From Manihot esculenta (taxonomy: Eukaryota > Streptophyta > Magnoliopsida > Malpighiales > Euphorbiaceae), in contig NC_035174.2 of NCBI RefSeq assembly GCF_001659605.2, positions 2,668,389-2,732,388 of the forward strand: a stretch of DNA of 64,000 nt, read 5' to 3'. The translations under genes were made by a program, and so were the position numbers. The notes beneath the pieces are model-generated. The model had not been told where the DNA came from. It was given only the letters and a program-made list of their open reading frames with translations, and did no database searches. Of the stretch, positions 22,761 through 34,350 are shown one piece after another. Position 1 is the stretch's first letter, and every line of letters starts with the position of its first letter.

Positions 22761-23870
22761 TATCAATCAAATAATATAATTGCATAAAAAAAAAAAACGA
22801 AAAAACAAAGAGAGGTCGGTCATACCTATTAAAAGACACCATATAGAAATTTCCTAGACCTTCTCGATTGACCTCAATTTTTACGAGACAAGTTATGTAA
22901 TTTGCAGTTCCATTTTTACCCACCTAAGCCCTGACCCTGCCTGCTAAACATTAATGACTACGACCTAGTGATTGGTGTAAACAGGTTTTTTCTGTCCTTG
23001 TAATGCCAATTATATTCTAGGAAAAAGGAAAAAGATAAATTGCTTGATTTATAAACAATTTAGTGACAACAGTCTGAACATTCAAAAAATGAAGACGGTG
23101 TTAATTATAAAACCAACCTAATCTTCTATATTAATTTTAATAAGTATATATTTGCACTCACACTCAAAAACAAAAAAACCGTAAAATCAATAGTGTGACT
23201 GTAGTGTAATTTAAGTTAAATTAATTAGTAGCAGAAACGGAATAGTAATTGAACAAGTTTCACTATCGTTAACAATGATGGCTTATCGATCCAATGTTTC
23301 GAAGAGGGTGTTAAGGCAAGATCCCAGAGATCATTGATTGATTGATGGGAAACAAATTAAATAAGCACAAGACAAGGGAGAGGACCAGTGAGTCAGTCTC
23401 ATTAATTCAAAAACTGGACCAATCTTTTTATACAATGCCATCCAAATGATCACCACAACCAACCAGCAAATTAAATATCAAGATATTAAAAGCACACTGA
23501 TAAAAGAAGAGTGGCAATCTTTAATTTTAAATCAGTAATGCCATTAAAATATTAAATTTATTTTTTTTTTATAATATCACTTTTAATTATTTGAATTAGT
23601 TTTGTTGGTTTGTGTTGTGTAAGTATGCATTTAGAAAGAGAAGAAGAAGGAAATGGTTTAAGAAGAGCAGGTAAGCAACAGCTAATGGAGTTGTGTGTGG
23701 CTAATATCAAAACGTGTGCGCACTGTAACCTTTCATCACAGCCAGGCCAATCAGTCACATCAAACACAAATTTATATAATAAAAGAAAAGCCCAATAAAA
23801 TTAAAAGCGTTTGAGCTGTAGAGAAAGTCCGCGAATTCCCCGCGCTTCAGCCCATTGTTTCATTTCCCCA

Positions 23871-23877
23871 TATAAGC
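23871..23877 (+). promoter_or_regulatory. Probable TATA box of the ERF027-like gene
   Basis: TATAAGC follows a CCCCA stretch 124-130 bases upstream of the ATG. A CGCG-type box (CCGCGC, 23840-23845) lies just upstream of it. Confidence 0.5.
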
Positions 23878-24000
23878 AAGCCTCATCCATTTGCCCATCA
23901 ACTTGTCATTTGAGAGAACAATATCTCCCACATTCAATATACTATTTTTGTTATTTATAGAAAGGAACGTACGATCCATTTACTTATTGCATATTTTAAT

Positions 24001-24693
24001 ATGGCCGATCCGCAGTCTAATGCGCCGCCCCAAGACGATCAACCGCCATCCAATGCTTCGATACAAGTTCCAGCTGAACCTCTTCTGCTGCCCGATGACC
24101 AATCACCGCGCTCCACGTCATCAAATCAGTCGCCCAGACCCATTCGATCTCCGGGTGGCTCTTCCAGTCATCCCAGTAGCGGCAGGCATCCGAGTTATAG
24201 GGGAATTCGAAGCCGGAGCGGGAAATGGGTGTCGGAGATCCGGGAGCCACGTAAAACTACGCGTATATGGCTGGGCACGTACCCTACCCCTGAAATGGCA
24301 GCCGCCGCCTACGACGTCGCAGCTCTCGCTCTCAAAGGTCCCGACACGCCCTTGAACTTTCCGGAATCTATTCTTTCTTACCCTATACCAACATCCACGT
24401 CAGCCAACGACATAAGGGCCGCGGCTGCAAGTGCAGCTGCAGCCAGACAGCCCAAGGTAGAAACCGGGTCAAATCCGGATGCGGGTCAGCCCATTGCTGA
24501 GGTCACGTCTTCCAGTACGAGCCGCGTTGAGTCAGGTCAAGAATTTATTGACGAGGAAATGTTTCTAAACTTGCCAAATTTGCTGGTGGACATGGCAGGA
24601 GCAATGATGGTGAGCCCTCCAAGGATAAACACGCCGTCGTCTGATGATTCGCCGGGTGGTTCCGATGCTGAAGGCCTATGGTCCTACCAGTAA
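24001..24693 (+). CDS. AP2/ERF transcription factor, DREB group, ERF027-like
   Basis: A single-exon gene of 230 residues. The N-terminus is rich in P, S and Q. The AP2 domain spans about 65-122: [18 protein letters not shown], then [20 protein letters not shown] and LNFPE. WVxEIREP is the DREB form, as opposed to the WAAEIRDP of ERFs, so binding to DRE/CRT-type elements is likely. The SRSG spacing inside the domain fits the ERF026/ERF027 branch. After an alanine-rich helix come [18 protein letters not shown] and a C-terminal LWSYQ, matching the acidic activation tail and LWSY motif of DREB proteins. It is followed 8 kb away, in the same orientation, by a CBF/DREB1-like gene. The start at 24001 is the first ATG after the TATA box in this frame. 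Confidence 0.93.
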   Translation: MADPQSNAPPQDDQPPSNASIQVPAEPLLLPDDQSPRSTSSNQSPRPIRSPGGSSSHPSSGRHPSYRGIRSRSGKWVSEIREPRKTTRIWLGTYPTPEMAAAAYDVAALALKGPDTPLNFPESILSYPIPTSTSANDIRAAAASAAAARQPKVETGSNPDAGQPIAEVTSSSTSRVESGQEFIDEEMFLNLPNLLVDMAGAMMVSPPRINTPSSDDSPGGSDAEGLWSYQ

Positions 24694-27600
24694 ACCAATC
24701 CCTTTGCTTCAGCTGCAGTGTAGAAGGAAAAGAGGAGTGATTTGGATGGGTAATTTAAGGTGTTTTCTTCTTATTTCGAAGCTTGGATTTGCTTAGACTA
24801 TAGATTGCTAGATTGAAGGGTGTGTATCACTATCACTGCAAAGAAAAGTAGCAGAAAAAACAGGTAGGTGACTTTGCTGCCACTTATCGTTAATTAGCTG
24901 TATATGTACATGCCAGGGCTGGGGACAGCTAGGGAAGGGGACGTCTCATTCATCTTTGTTTGGCAAAAAAGATTACTTGTGTCATTCTCAATGAGATGAG
25001 TCTGATATATATTTTATGGTACGGAGAGTCTCTCATCCGCACACTTTCTTTTTTCAATTTTTTCCCCGTTTTGGGTCTTAAGACATATTTAAACTTTCTT
25101 GATGAACATGGCTAACTTACGCAACATGATTTGTACTTTTCTTCAAATGGGTTTTTTAGCTTTTCCTCTTCCGCACTGGAATTGGAGTTTTGACAATGGT
25201 GTTTTTAACTTTTAAGTCACATGAAGATGAAGGTTGTATAAACCCAGATACTGGTGCAAATAATCAGAAACGGGTTGATGCCTGTGGTTCAGTTATCAAG
25301 AGGCCAAATAATGATAATGATACAACTCATAGCAGCTGCAGATGTCGGGGATTGAGACAGATCAATTCTTGTTCTCTATATATTACAAGTTTTATGCCTT
25401 GGGATCTCTTGTTCTTAGGTTTTCACTTAATGCTGGTATTCTCATCACATCTCTTGTTTTGCTGCTACTCCACCACAAATGTGAGCATGCACTGGTACAA
25501 TTTGTGCGCATATAATAGAGGGAAACGATTTGCTTTCTCATCACATCTTTGCCCATTTGTAGCTCCAAGCTCACATCTTCCTTTAGGGCCTAAGCGTCAT
25601 GTTTGTGCAAACGATGTTTATGGTTGAACCGTTTTAGTTTCTTCGATGTTCTACTAAAATGAACACCATGCATCACCGCAAAAAGAAGATATTTGTAAAG
25701 GTAAGCCGAGATTTTTCTTATTAAATGATTGCTTTTCGTGTTGTGTTCTGGCCTTGTAAAGTTCATATGTAATGGGGTGCAAACTCTAGCGCTTTAGATA
25801 TCAAATGAACAAAAAAAAAAAAGAGTAAAATCTGTACTGCTTCACCAGGCAGGCACATAACGCTTTGCCCTAACTTTTTGAATGGAAGATCGACCCAACG
25901 AAAGCTTTATTTTGTTTTTAAAGCTACATTGTGATCGGTTAAATCTCTACGGCAGTGTGAATCCGACAATAGAATAAATTTAGAATTTGAGAGTAGGAAG
26001 TAAATTGTCTACTTTTAGCATAATAAGAATTTCATTAGCTAATCGATCGGTGATCTCAATGATAATTTGAGAGTAATTGTTTAAGCGAATTGCCTTTAGG
26101 ATAATAAGAATTTCATTAATAAGAATTTCATCGGTTAATTTATAAGTGATCTCGCAATCATAACCATAACAGGGAAATGTTCGCATATGTCTTGTAGCGG
26201 TAATTTTATATTAAAACTCGACCTATTTATGAGGGGGCGAGTTTTGCTGTGATGTTTGAATGTAATAGCTTAATTTAAACAGACTAAAAAAAAGTTAAAA
26301 AGTTTTGAATTCATTTTTCACTTGATCCAAAATGGTAAAATCAAATTATTTAGTAGTTTCGTACTGGTTATTATGTATAATTTCAATTTTTCTTTTTGTA
26401 AACGGACGATATGAGACGTGATAATTCTCTCTCGTTCAATTTTGCAATGTCACGTTACAATTTTATTGTGTTGAATTAGGTACAATTTTATATAGGATCA
26501 GACTCTTGAGTATTGTGATTCGCTAGTATCTAAAGGTGGCTCGACCTCGTCCCATTGGTAACTCTTTCCTTACGATCCACTAACTTCGCATAATTTTTCT
26601 TACAATCCACTAATTCCACATAATTTTTTTGATTTAGGATGACTCTGGTATCAATTGTAACATTTCAGTTCAAACTAATTCAAATAACTTTTAAATTCAT
26701 TCTTTACTTGGTTCAAAATAATTAATTCAAATTATTTTATAATTTTATACGAGATATTATATATAATTCCATTTTTTCTACCGTGATTAATCTAAATTAT
26801 GAAGTTTCATAGTAAAATTATTTTTTTATAAGCGAATAATATGAGACGCGATATCGAATCTTTTTTTTCTTAAATAGAAGAATTGTATTTTAAATTATCA
26901 AATACATACCATACGACTGTTTTGTAGCGATAACTATCATTGTGTAACATCAATTTCAACCTATAATTCATGTTAACTAACATTTTAAGGGTTATATTTA
27001 TATTTCTCTGAAACTTTCAGAGAAAGGTTGCTGCAAAATTAATGAAAAGCTCGCTAATCGAGTATATTACTGCAGGTCAATGATATGTAAGAAATTAAAA
27101 ACCATGGGGACAATCTTGTTGTTAACTGATTATTGGTATTTTAAATAACAATAAAATGACGTGTTGCTATTTTTAACATTAGCGGATTTGGTTATGCATC
27201 TCAGAAAGTTTCCTATCTAAAGGGGAAGAAAAATCTCAGCAAGTTTCAGAAAACTTACAGAAAAAATATTAATGGGAATTTGCTAATCATTTCATTTGAG
27301 GACAAAGTAAAGTAGTGAATATTTAGAGAAGAATAAAGAAACTTGGAGTTTCTACTGTCTGGTGTGGTGTTCATCAAATTCTGTAGTCATATACTCACGC
27401 TTTGAGGAAAAAAGAGAGCCTTATATTGTTAAGATTGTGGAAATTACAATGTAAAACTGCCTTTGCTAGCAAATTTGGATCGGAAAAAACTTTGATAGAG
27501 TATGATATAATGCATGAAGTAGAGTTACATAGATATGCAAATTAAACCATTATCTGGATTGCTTGTATTTGAGTATTACGCTTACTGATTTGTGAACTGT

Positions 27601-28840
27601 TTTGAAGAAGTGCACCTGGACAACATTTTGTAAGGAAGATTTGTGTCAGTTGTCTTTTAAGAAATGGAAATAGAGGGAAAGAACGAACTGTGTTGTGCAA
27701 ATTTGAAAAAAGAAAAGAAAAGAAAAGAAAAGAAAGTTAAACCTGCAGGGAGTCGGCAATGGAATTTGTCGCAAATTGATGCTTGATGACTAATTTGTTG
27801 AAAAAAGGTAAAGCAAGTGGGGCCTAGTTTAATGGCCCAAACTGTTAAAATCTTAAACCGACTAAAAGGGGATTACCGACTGTTCTGTTCTTTGATTTTT
27901 CTTTTTGAATGACAATCAATTCAAATGGTCGACATATTTATTGGTGTAAATCTAGAGACACAATTCGCATCTCCAAGAGAGGTAGCAGTCTAGATTAATT
28001 TCAAGGCTCAGATTTCGAAAGAATATACCTATTTGGTCAATACCTTCTGCGCTTCAATTTCACTCCATGATGTGGTTTTGTGTACTTGCTACTGCCAATT
28101 TGCAATGTGAACAATGTCCAGTGGGTCTCATACATGATAATTGATTCGGACTTTGCTACTCTCAAAATTCTCCCAAGATTTTGCCCTCAATCTTCTAAGA
28201 TTCATTAAGCAAATCAACATTATTTTCTATTAACTTAATCATGTGATTATTATCTAACGACCACACTATCAATTAGCAAGTTTTCTGAGATTATTTAACA
28301 ATATTATCATTTTTTTTTTCAAGCAATAATTTAGAAAGCCAAATTTTTTATAAAATAGATGGAATATTTAATGTAATTTTCTATATTTAAGTATAAAGTT
28401 GAATTGTATGAAGTTACAGTTGCAATTGCAATATAAAATGGTCAATTTCTATAAAGGGAAATGATTGTGATTCGTCTCCAAAAACAAGACGATCCTATAA
28501 GATCATGAAAAAGGAAAAAGGGGGCAGGGAAAAAGTCGATGGTCAATTCAGTAATATTTTAGAGGATGAGAAGATCACATCCACCAACTCCACAGAGGCT
28601 CGGCGAGGCTCTCAGATATTTTTAAGAGATTCATTTCACTTAGTTTTTAACGACTGTTCAAACTACGGCTATACTAGACAAGTTCTCTATTACATCACAA
28701 CTCTGGCCTACCATGATATGCCTTGCCTTTATTACTAAACTTTTAGGCGTTGCTTGGATTCCTTACTCCAACATAATTATTATAATTTTATTCACATTAT
28801 TTTCGATATATAAAATTAATGGCCAGCAACTAAATAGCAG
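24694..28840. other. 3' UTR of the ERF gene and intergenic DNA
   Basis: The first ~300 bases are the probable 3' UTR. A 145-codon open frame at 25190-25627 has no recognisable domain and cysteine/serine-rich low-complexity content, and is not called. An old TRIM copy (26262-26865) and a small duplication at 25980-26180 (AATAAGAATTTCATTA repeated) lie here. The rest is unassigned. Confidence 0.5.
26262..26865. mobile_element. Old TRIM retroelement copy
   Basis: Two LTR-like direct repeats (about 26262-26450 and 26656-26865) share CAAATTATTTAGTAGTTTCGTA-like and AATATGAGACGCGAT-like segments. The interior carries TTCGCTAGTATCTAAAGGTGGCTCG, CTCGTCCCATTGGTAA and a decayed GACTCTGGTATCAAT primer site. 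The same interior order occurs in the young array at 36318-41766. The sequence is clearly older and more mutated. Confidence 0.65.
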
Positions 28841-29245
28841 GGGTGAGCATTCGATCAGTTCGGTTTAAATTTAAATTAACCCAAATAAATTAAAAATTAA
28901 AATTTTAATATTTATAAAAATTGAATCAAATTGATTTTGATTAAAAACCGAATTGAATCGAATCGGTCTGATTCGATTCGATTCGATTTGATCGGTTTCG
29001 ATTCGATTTTATCGATTTCAATTTTTAATAATTTTTTTATTTTTTACACTTTATTTTTAATATTTTAAAATTTAATTAAAATATTTTAATTTTAATATAA
29101 TTTAATTTCTCTATATTATTGAACAAAATAATCGAAATTTTTGAAATTAAAAATCAAATCGAACTGAAATATATAAAAAATCAAATCAAAATTTCAATTC
29201 GATTCGATCAATTTTTTCGATTTAAACCGAATACTGCTCTGCTAA
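28841..29245. repeat. Dispersed repeat rich in GATTC/GAATC, with inverted ends
   Basis: It starts GGGTGAGCATTCGATCAGTT, then TCGGTTTAAATT. The far end read in reverse gives GAGCAGTATTCGGTTTAAAT, so the ends are loosely inverted. The middle contains (GATTC)n runs such as TCTGATTCGATTCGATTCGA. This type of GAGCATTCGGT element is widespread in plants. Confidence 0.6.
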
Positions 29246-29879
29246 ATAGTATATATTTCAAACTTGGAGAATATTTACCTTAATTTATAAAAAATTTATA
29301 CTTACTTAAATTTTATAAGATTAATATTCTAAATAATTACATTTTTTATTAAAATACTCTAAACAGAACAAATTTATTATTAAAATTACTAAAAACTATT
29401 AAATAAAGTTATTCTAAAATTTAAAATTAACTTGATTTATAAATTTAATGTTTATAAATATTAAAATAATAAACTAGTTCTTTTAGTTTATTTTTTAATT
29501 TATAAATTAAAAAATTATAAATAAACAAATCAACTTAATTTTATATAAAAAAAATTAATTTAAACCCATTTATAAGCTAATATAAATGCTTTCCCACTCT
29601 AGTTTGACGTTGTACTAGGTTTCATATATGAGAGGGTTAAATCGAGATCAATGGAACTACCCAACTATGGACAGTGTTTATAGGAGAAAACAAACAAAGG
29701 GCCATGGATTTATGAGTCAACGACTGTCACATCCGGAAAGGTGTTTTTCTTTTTTTTTTTTAATGCAAGTCAAGAATTTCAATATGGTTAAAACATTGAA
29801 TTTGATAATTTTTAGTTTATAAACTTTAATTTATTTTTTTATGTTATATAAAATTAATCATAACGCAATAAAAATTTAA

Positions 29880-30310
29880 TAAATAATAATATTTGATTTA
29901 CTGTGAAAACTTACGCTTGTTCGGTAAATTGAGTCTTAATACATAATTTTCATTACCGAGTATACACTCATATCGTCTATAATCACGAAATCACTAATTT
30001 ATTAGTTAGCGATATCTCTAATTGAATGAGATTATTATCGAATTTTAAAAAATATTATATTAATTTTTATTTTTTTATGGTATAAAATAAAAATAATAAT
30101 AAAAATAAACGTATATTATCTCTAAAACTACTTAAATTTTAAATAATCTATTATATTTTTCATTCTTCAAAATAAAATTGAGCGTCAAAATGACCGCGAT
30201 GAATAATAACTATTGTCTCACGCATTTTTAATTAATTATACTATAGTTTCATTTTCACCGCATCAATAATCTAATTTGAACAACATCTATTTTATTATTA
30301 ATTTAAAAAA
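29880..30310. repeat. Probable gypsy-type LTR remnant
   Basis: It contains TATCTCTAATTGAATGAGAT and AAAATTGAGCGTCAAAATGA, like the LTR block suspected at 3840-4250. It has no intact ends or internal region. Confidence 0.35.
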
Positions 30311-32160
30311 ATTCAGATAATTTAGCTTTTATTACTGACTAGTTCTTCTCTTTTATTTTATTTTTGGTGTCGTCCTCCTCCTCGTTCATTTCATTTTTTT
30401 TTTTTTAAATCTCTTTCTGCTTGCACTCACTCCTTTCTTGTTGTTTATGTCCTTCCCTATTTTAATCTTGTCCCACTACTTGTTCTACCCCTATATTTAG
30501 TGATGGTAATTTTAGAGCATCCAAAAAAATTATTTAATAAAAATATTTTTCTAATTAGAAAAATCATTTTTATGTATATTGAAAATTTGGTTAACACTTT
30601 TATATATATAATCAGTTTTGATTGAATTCTAATTCTTACAAAGCTTTTTTTGAAAAAAAAAAGCTTAAATTTATTAAAAAAAAACATATATCATATAAAA
30701 TATTTAATGTTTTCCGTAAAATTAGAAACCAAGGGAACTCTATAGAACTGATTTCATCCCCTGGAATTTTAAACACAACTCACCAATTTACGCTCAAAAT
30801 TGAATTGTAGCCAACCCTTGCCGGGTTCTACCTTCCCCCCAATAGTCTAATAAAGCTTGAAGATGAAAAGATTGAGTTTTGGGACATAATCAAATACTCA
30901 GTTTTTGGGAATTATGGGCATACTGTGTCATTATTATTTTTCAATTTGATGTTTTATTTGAATTTCATAGATTTTTAAATATGGGATTGAATTTTCTTTT
31001 TTAATTCCAGATTGGACAAATTAAATGAGCGATTCTTGACCTCTTACAATTTACTAATAACGCGATGCTCTACTATAATATTTTTGGACAACATAACCTA
31101 TAACTTCTGCTACTCTTATAAAAGCTTGCTCCATAAATGGAATATTATCTGTTAGAAGGCTTACTCAATTCAGCTTACATATTTTTGTTATTATTTAAGG
31201 ATATCTAAGTTCATGAAAAAACTTAATGTGGTAGGACTATGTTTTCTTGAATGTTTGGACCAAGAACAAATGATAACTATCTTAGACTTATCAGGAAGTC
31301 CATCCAGGGTTTAAGCCAATTTTAACTAATGTTTCTGAAATGAGTTGGCAATGGGATACCAAGGGGCCGGGTTTAAATCTCTGGGACAAGAGATAATAAT
31401 GATGATCCAATTCTTTGAGATGAGGCTGATGTGTTTTTTATTTGCAATTTAAGATAAGATTTCATGTATAATCCAATTGTGAAATTGCGTTTTATCATGT
31501 CACTTAATCCAATTGTACCAACCCTAACACAATGGAAAAAATATATATATATAACACACACAACTGCAAGCCTTGATTCAGATATGCCTCCAGTATAATA
31601 ATTTAGGTCAAAGTATATTTCGACTTCATTACAGACAAGGTGCCTTTCATGGTACCTCAATTATTTTTATGGGTACCCTAAACTTTAAAGCTGTAATTAT
31701 TTGGCGTTTGAAAGTGAATGTTGATCCTGACTCCTGACGTAGGTACGAGAAGTTGAGCTAGGCTATGGACCCATGACATGACCCAGTACTGGTCCCCTAT
31801 TCCATAAGGTAGAATCGCACGACACCAAACATGGCTTGTCCAGCCTGGCTACGAGGACCAATTATACGCAGTTTTGGCGTGGAAAATTCTCAGCTGGGTC
31901 ATGTCTGTGGCCCACATCCATATATGTTTGGAAGCAAAGAAAATGAAGGAAAAATAACCAGAGAAATAAGAAAGTGTATTATTTAAAACAGGGAATTCGG
32001 ACTCTTTCTCTGTGCAATCCAATACGTACGGTGGTCAAGCAGTGGGTGATGATGTAAACAGTCCCAGTTTCCTATCTAACTTCCTTCAGTTACTTCCAAC
32101 TATAAAATTTGGAATTTAGATTTTGATGTGGGACCCTGAAAGCGATAGTTGGGGCAGCTA
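30311..32160. other. Intergenic region upstream of the CBF-like gene
   Basis: No gene is seen. Two short open frames (30457-30687 minus, 31373-31660 minus) are low-complexity and without motifs. The last few hundred bases are probably the distal promoter of the CBF-like gene. Confidence 0.45.
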
Positions 32161-32180
32161 ATAATATAACATTTTGTGGG

Positions 32181-32204
32181 CACGTGGTCCACGCGTTTCC
32201 GCGG
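32181..32204 (+). promoter_or_regulatory. G-box and two CGCG boxes upstream of the CBF-like gene
   Basis: CACGTG (32181-32186), ACGCGT (32191-32196) and CCGCGG (32199-32204) lie within 24 bases, about 250-270 bases upstream of the TATA box. CACGTG is a bHLH/bZIP site. The other two fit the vCGCGb consensus for CAMTA calmodulin-binding activators, which drive CBF2 in Arabidopsis. The function here is inferred. Confidence 0.6.
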
Positions 32205-32450
32205 CTAGACCCAGTGAGCAAGAGACTGTGTCTGTGAGCCACTCAAGTCTCAAGGCAGTTGGATTAACTGTCAACCGTGTTTTGAAAAGTGTGTGACCTC
32301 GCCCCCAGAAGCTTCTGATTCTACGTGCCACCTAAGCAAGTTTATCAGGACACAGTCCATCTCCAATCCTCAAGATAACCAGCCTGGCTCCTTATCACAC
32401 TCCGTGTTCGTGTTTCTTCAGAAAATGCTAAACTCTCACTTTTGCAGGCT

Positions 32451-32457
32451 TATAAAC
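32451..32457 (+). promoter_or_regulatory. Probable TATA box of the CBF-like gene
   Basis: TATAAAC lies 132-138 bases before the ATG, leaving a leader of about 100 bases. Confidence 0.55.
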
Positions 32458-32588
32458 TACATATCACTTCGTCGTATAAAATCAACTCATCATTTTCCAA
32501 TTTTTATGCGCCCAAACAATTCCTTAATCCTTTTCTTACACACTCACACTCTCTACTTCTAGCTTAAACCCAACCCTTACTTTCTACA

Positions 32589-33248
32589 ATGGATGTTTTC
32601 TCTCAGTACTCTGACTCACTCCCTTTTGCCTCTCATTCTTGGTCGCCTGATACCTGCAGTGCTGCAAACTTTTCCGATGAGGACATCTTGCTAGCTTCCA
32701 GCTATCCCAAGAAGCGGGCAGGCCGAAAGAAGTTCCGGGAGACGCGCCATCCTGTTTACCGTGGGGTCCGCCAGAGGAACTCCGGGAAGTGGGTTTGTGA
32801 AGTTAGAGAACCGAACAAGAAATCAAGAATATGGTTAGGGACTTTCCCCACGGCTGAAATGGCTGCCCGAGCTCACGACGTGGCTGCGCTAGCTCTGAGA
32901 GGACGATCTGCCTGCTTGAATTTTGCGGACTCGTCATGGCGACTTCCTGTACCTGCATCCAGTGAAGCGAAGGACATTCAGAAGGCGGCAGCAGAGGCAG
33001 CAATGGCATTCCAACCGGTGGGGACAGAAGGGTTTTGTGAAGAAGTAAAACTAGAAAATAAGACAACGACGGAGGCAGCTACAGAGGAAGTATTTTATAT
33101 GGATGAAGAGGCGGTTTTTGGGATGCCAGGACTACTGGCATATATGGCAGAAGGGATGCTATTGCCTCCACCGCAATGCGTTGCACAGAGCGGGGAAGAC
33201 ATAGAAACGGATGCAGCTGATGTGCCATTATGGAGTTTTTCTGTATAA
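32589..33248 (+). CDS. CBF/DREB1-type AP2 transcription factor (DDF-like)
   Basis: An intact single-exon gene of 219 residues. The AP2 domain (about 57-114) is framed by both CBF signatures: [15 protein letters not shown] (41-55) before it and DSSWR (114-118) after it. WVCEVREP is the DREB form. The acidic C-terminus ends in LWSFSV (214-219), like the LWSY activation motif. CBF/DREB1 proteins bind CRT/DRE (RCCGAC) elements and activate cold, salt or drought genes; the DDF members also affect gibberellin metabolism. Both signatures make the subfamily call firm. Assignment to DDF1/DDF2 rather than CBF1-4 rests on its neighbours and is weaker. The upstream G-box and CGCG cluster suits stress or calcium control. 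Confidence 0.94.
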   Translation: MDVFSQYSDSLPFASHSWSPDTCSAANFSDEDILLASSYPKKRAGRKKFRETRHPVYRGVRQRNSGKWVCEVREPNKKSRIWLGTFPTAEMAARAHDVAALALRGRSACLNFADSSWRLPVPASSEAKDIQKAAAEAAMAFQPVGTEGFCEEVKLENKTTTEAATEEVFYMDEEAVFGMPGLLAYMAEGMLLPPPQCVAQSGEDIETDAADVPLWSFSV

Positions 33249-33487
33249 TTTATTAAGAAAATAAACTTAGTGTTTTATTAGATATAGTATATACAAATGT
33301 AGCTTGATATTCAGTGCATCACTAAGGTCGAGTGTATTTGGTGCTAGCTTCATTGTAAACCCATAAAAAGCAAAAAAGAAAAAAAAAAAAGAGAAAATCC
33401 TCCGTACTTAATATTTTTTACTAGTACGGTAAGAAATGGAAAGGTTGAATTTGACAAAAGGGCGAACTTGTGTGTTAAGATTGAAAA

Positions 33488-33640
33488 TGTAACACTTCAG
33501 TTTAAATTGATGAAAATAATTTTTAAATTTATTTTTTATTTAATTTAAATTATTTAATAAATTTTTAACTAATTAATATATACAATTTCAAATTTTTTAA
33601 GAAATCAATGTGGATGTTTCATAAAAAGACGTTATCGAGG
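33488..33640. repeat. Probable solo LTR remnant of the TRIM family
   Basis: TGTAACACTTCAGTTTAAAT, then AAATTATTTAATAAATTTTT and TATACAATTTCAAATTTTTT, follow the order of the LTR at 26656 (TGTAACATTTCAGTTCAAAC and onward). It lies 240 bases past the CBF-like stop codon. Confidence 0.5.
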
Positions 33641-34350
33641 AGGTTTAGTGTTTAGTCATGTGGGCATGATATGCCGTGAGTACATTACCGATGGAGCTTT
33701 GTACTTCGCTGGTAATTATGATCCATATCTTAATGTGGATGTACATATAATAATCATGCGTGGAAGTTTGTCTGGCGGCTAAAGCGCACTCATTTGTCTG
33801 TAATATTTGATCTCCTTTCCAAAAAAGACAGTAGGGTCGATCCCTTATTTCCGAATACTTCGGAAGCTTGGCTCTATTTCCTTCTGCTCTTTTTTGATCC
33901 CGTGCCTGCAATTTGGAGCAACCAAATTTTGCACGCCGCTTCCGAGACAATTTTGGGAGATGATGGGCTAAAACTACAAGCATTCGGATTATCCTATAAT
34001 TAACGGATGTAGCTGTGTTCAATTCAATCCATGTGATTCAATAATCACACAGTAGAAACATATTCGACAATTCAAATTCTTCAGCCCAGTTTCATCATAT
34101 GGAGAAGAAAATCTCAAAACCTGAGTTTCATTAAAGATCGTATACCACATTTTCATTTTCAATGGAAATAATAGATCAACACTAAATTAAATACTAAGTG
34201 AAAGGATCAGCCGCGGTAAGCATGAGGGACAAATGCATGCACGGGAAAACAACGCCTTTTGGTTGTTCGAGGCATATTTGAGCCTGCAATGTGCTTGACA
34301 AAAATCAAAATCTATTTGGAGAATTGGGTAGACGAATGTGTTATAGAATG
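33641..34350. other. Spacer between the CBF-like gene and the PER1-like pseudogene
   Basis: The composition is more balanced than average at 33780-34000. A 125-codon minus-strand open frame (33645-34022) has no recognisable domain and is not called. No other structure is seen. Confidence 0.4.

Larger units (their letters stand above)
16640..23860. other. Long gene-free region between the response regulator and the ERF gene
   Basis: No intact gene was found in about 7 kb. It holds a diverged duplication (17310-17760), an AT-rich dispersed element (19015-19540), three tandem units (20255-20560), a more balanced-composition island (20800-21290) and a foldback element (22195-22760), all listed separately. 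The rest is AT-rich and unassigned. Confidence 0.5.

Noticed and set aside
23891..24355. 154-codon plus-strand frame overlapping the ERF gene
   Set aside because: A shadow of the ERF027-like coding sequence in another frame.
25190..25627. 145-codon open frame downstream of the ERF gene
   Set aside because: No recognisable motif, odd Cys/Ser/Leu composition and no promoter; probably chance in the 3' flank.
33645..34022. 125-codon minus-strand open frame
   Set aside because: No domain, no splice support and low-complexity stretches; it overlaps nothing conserved. Treated as chance.
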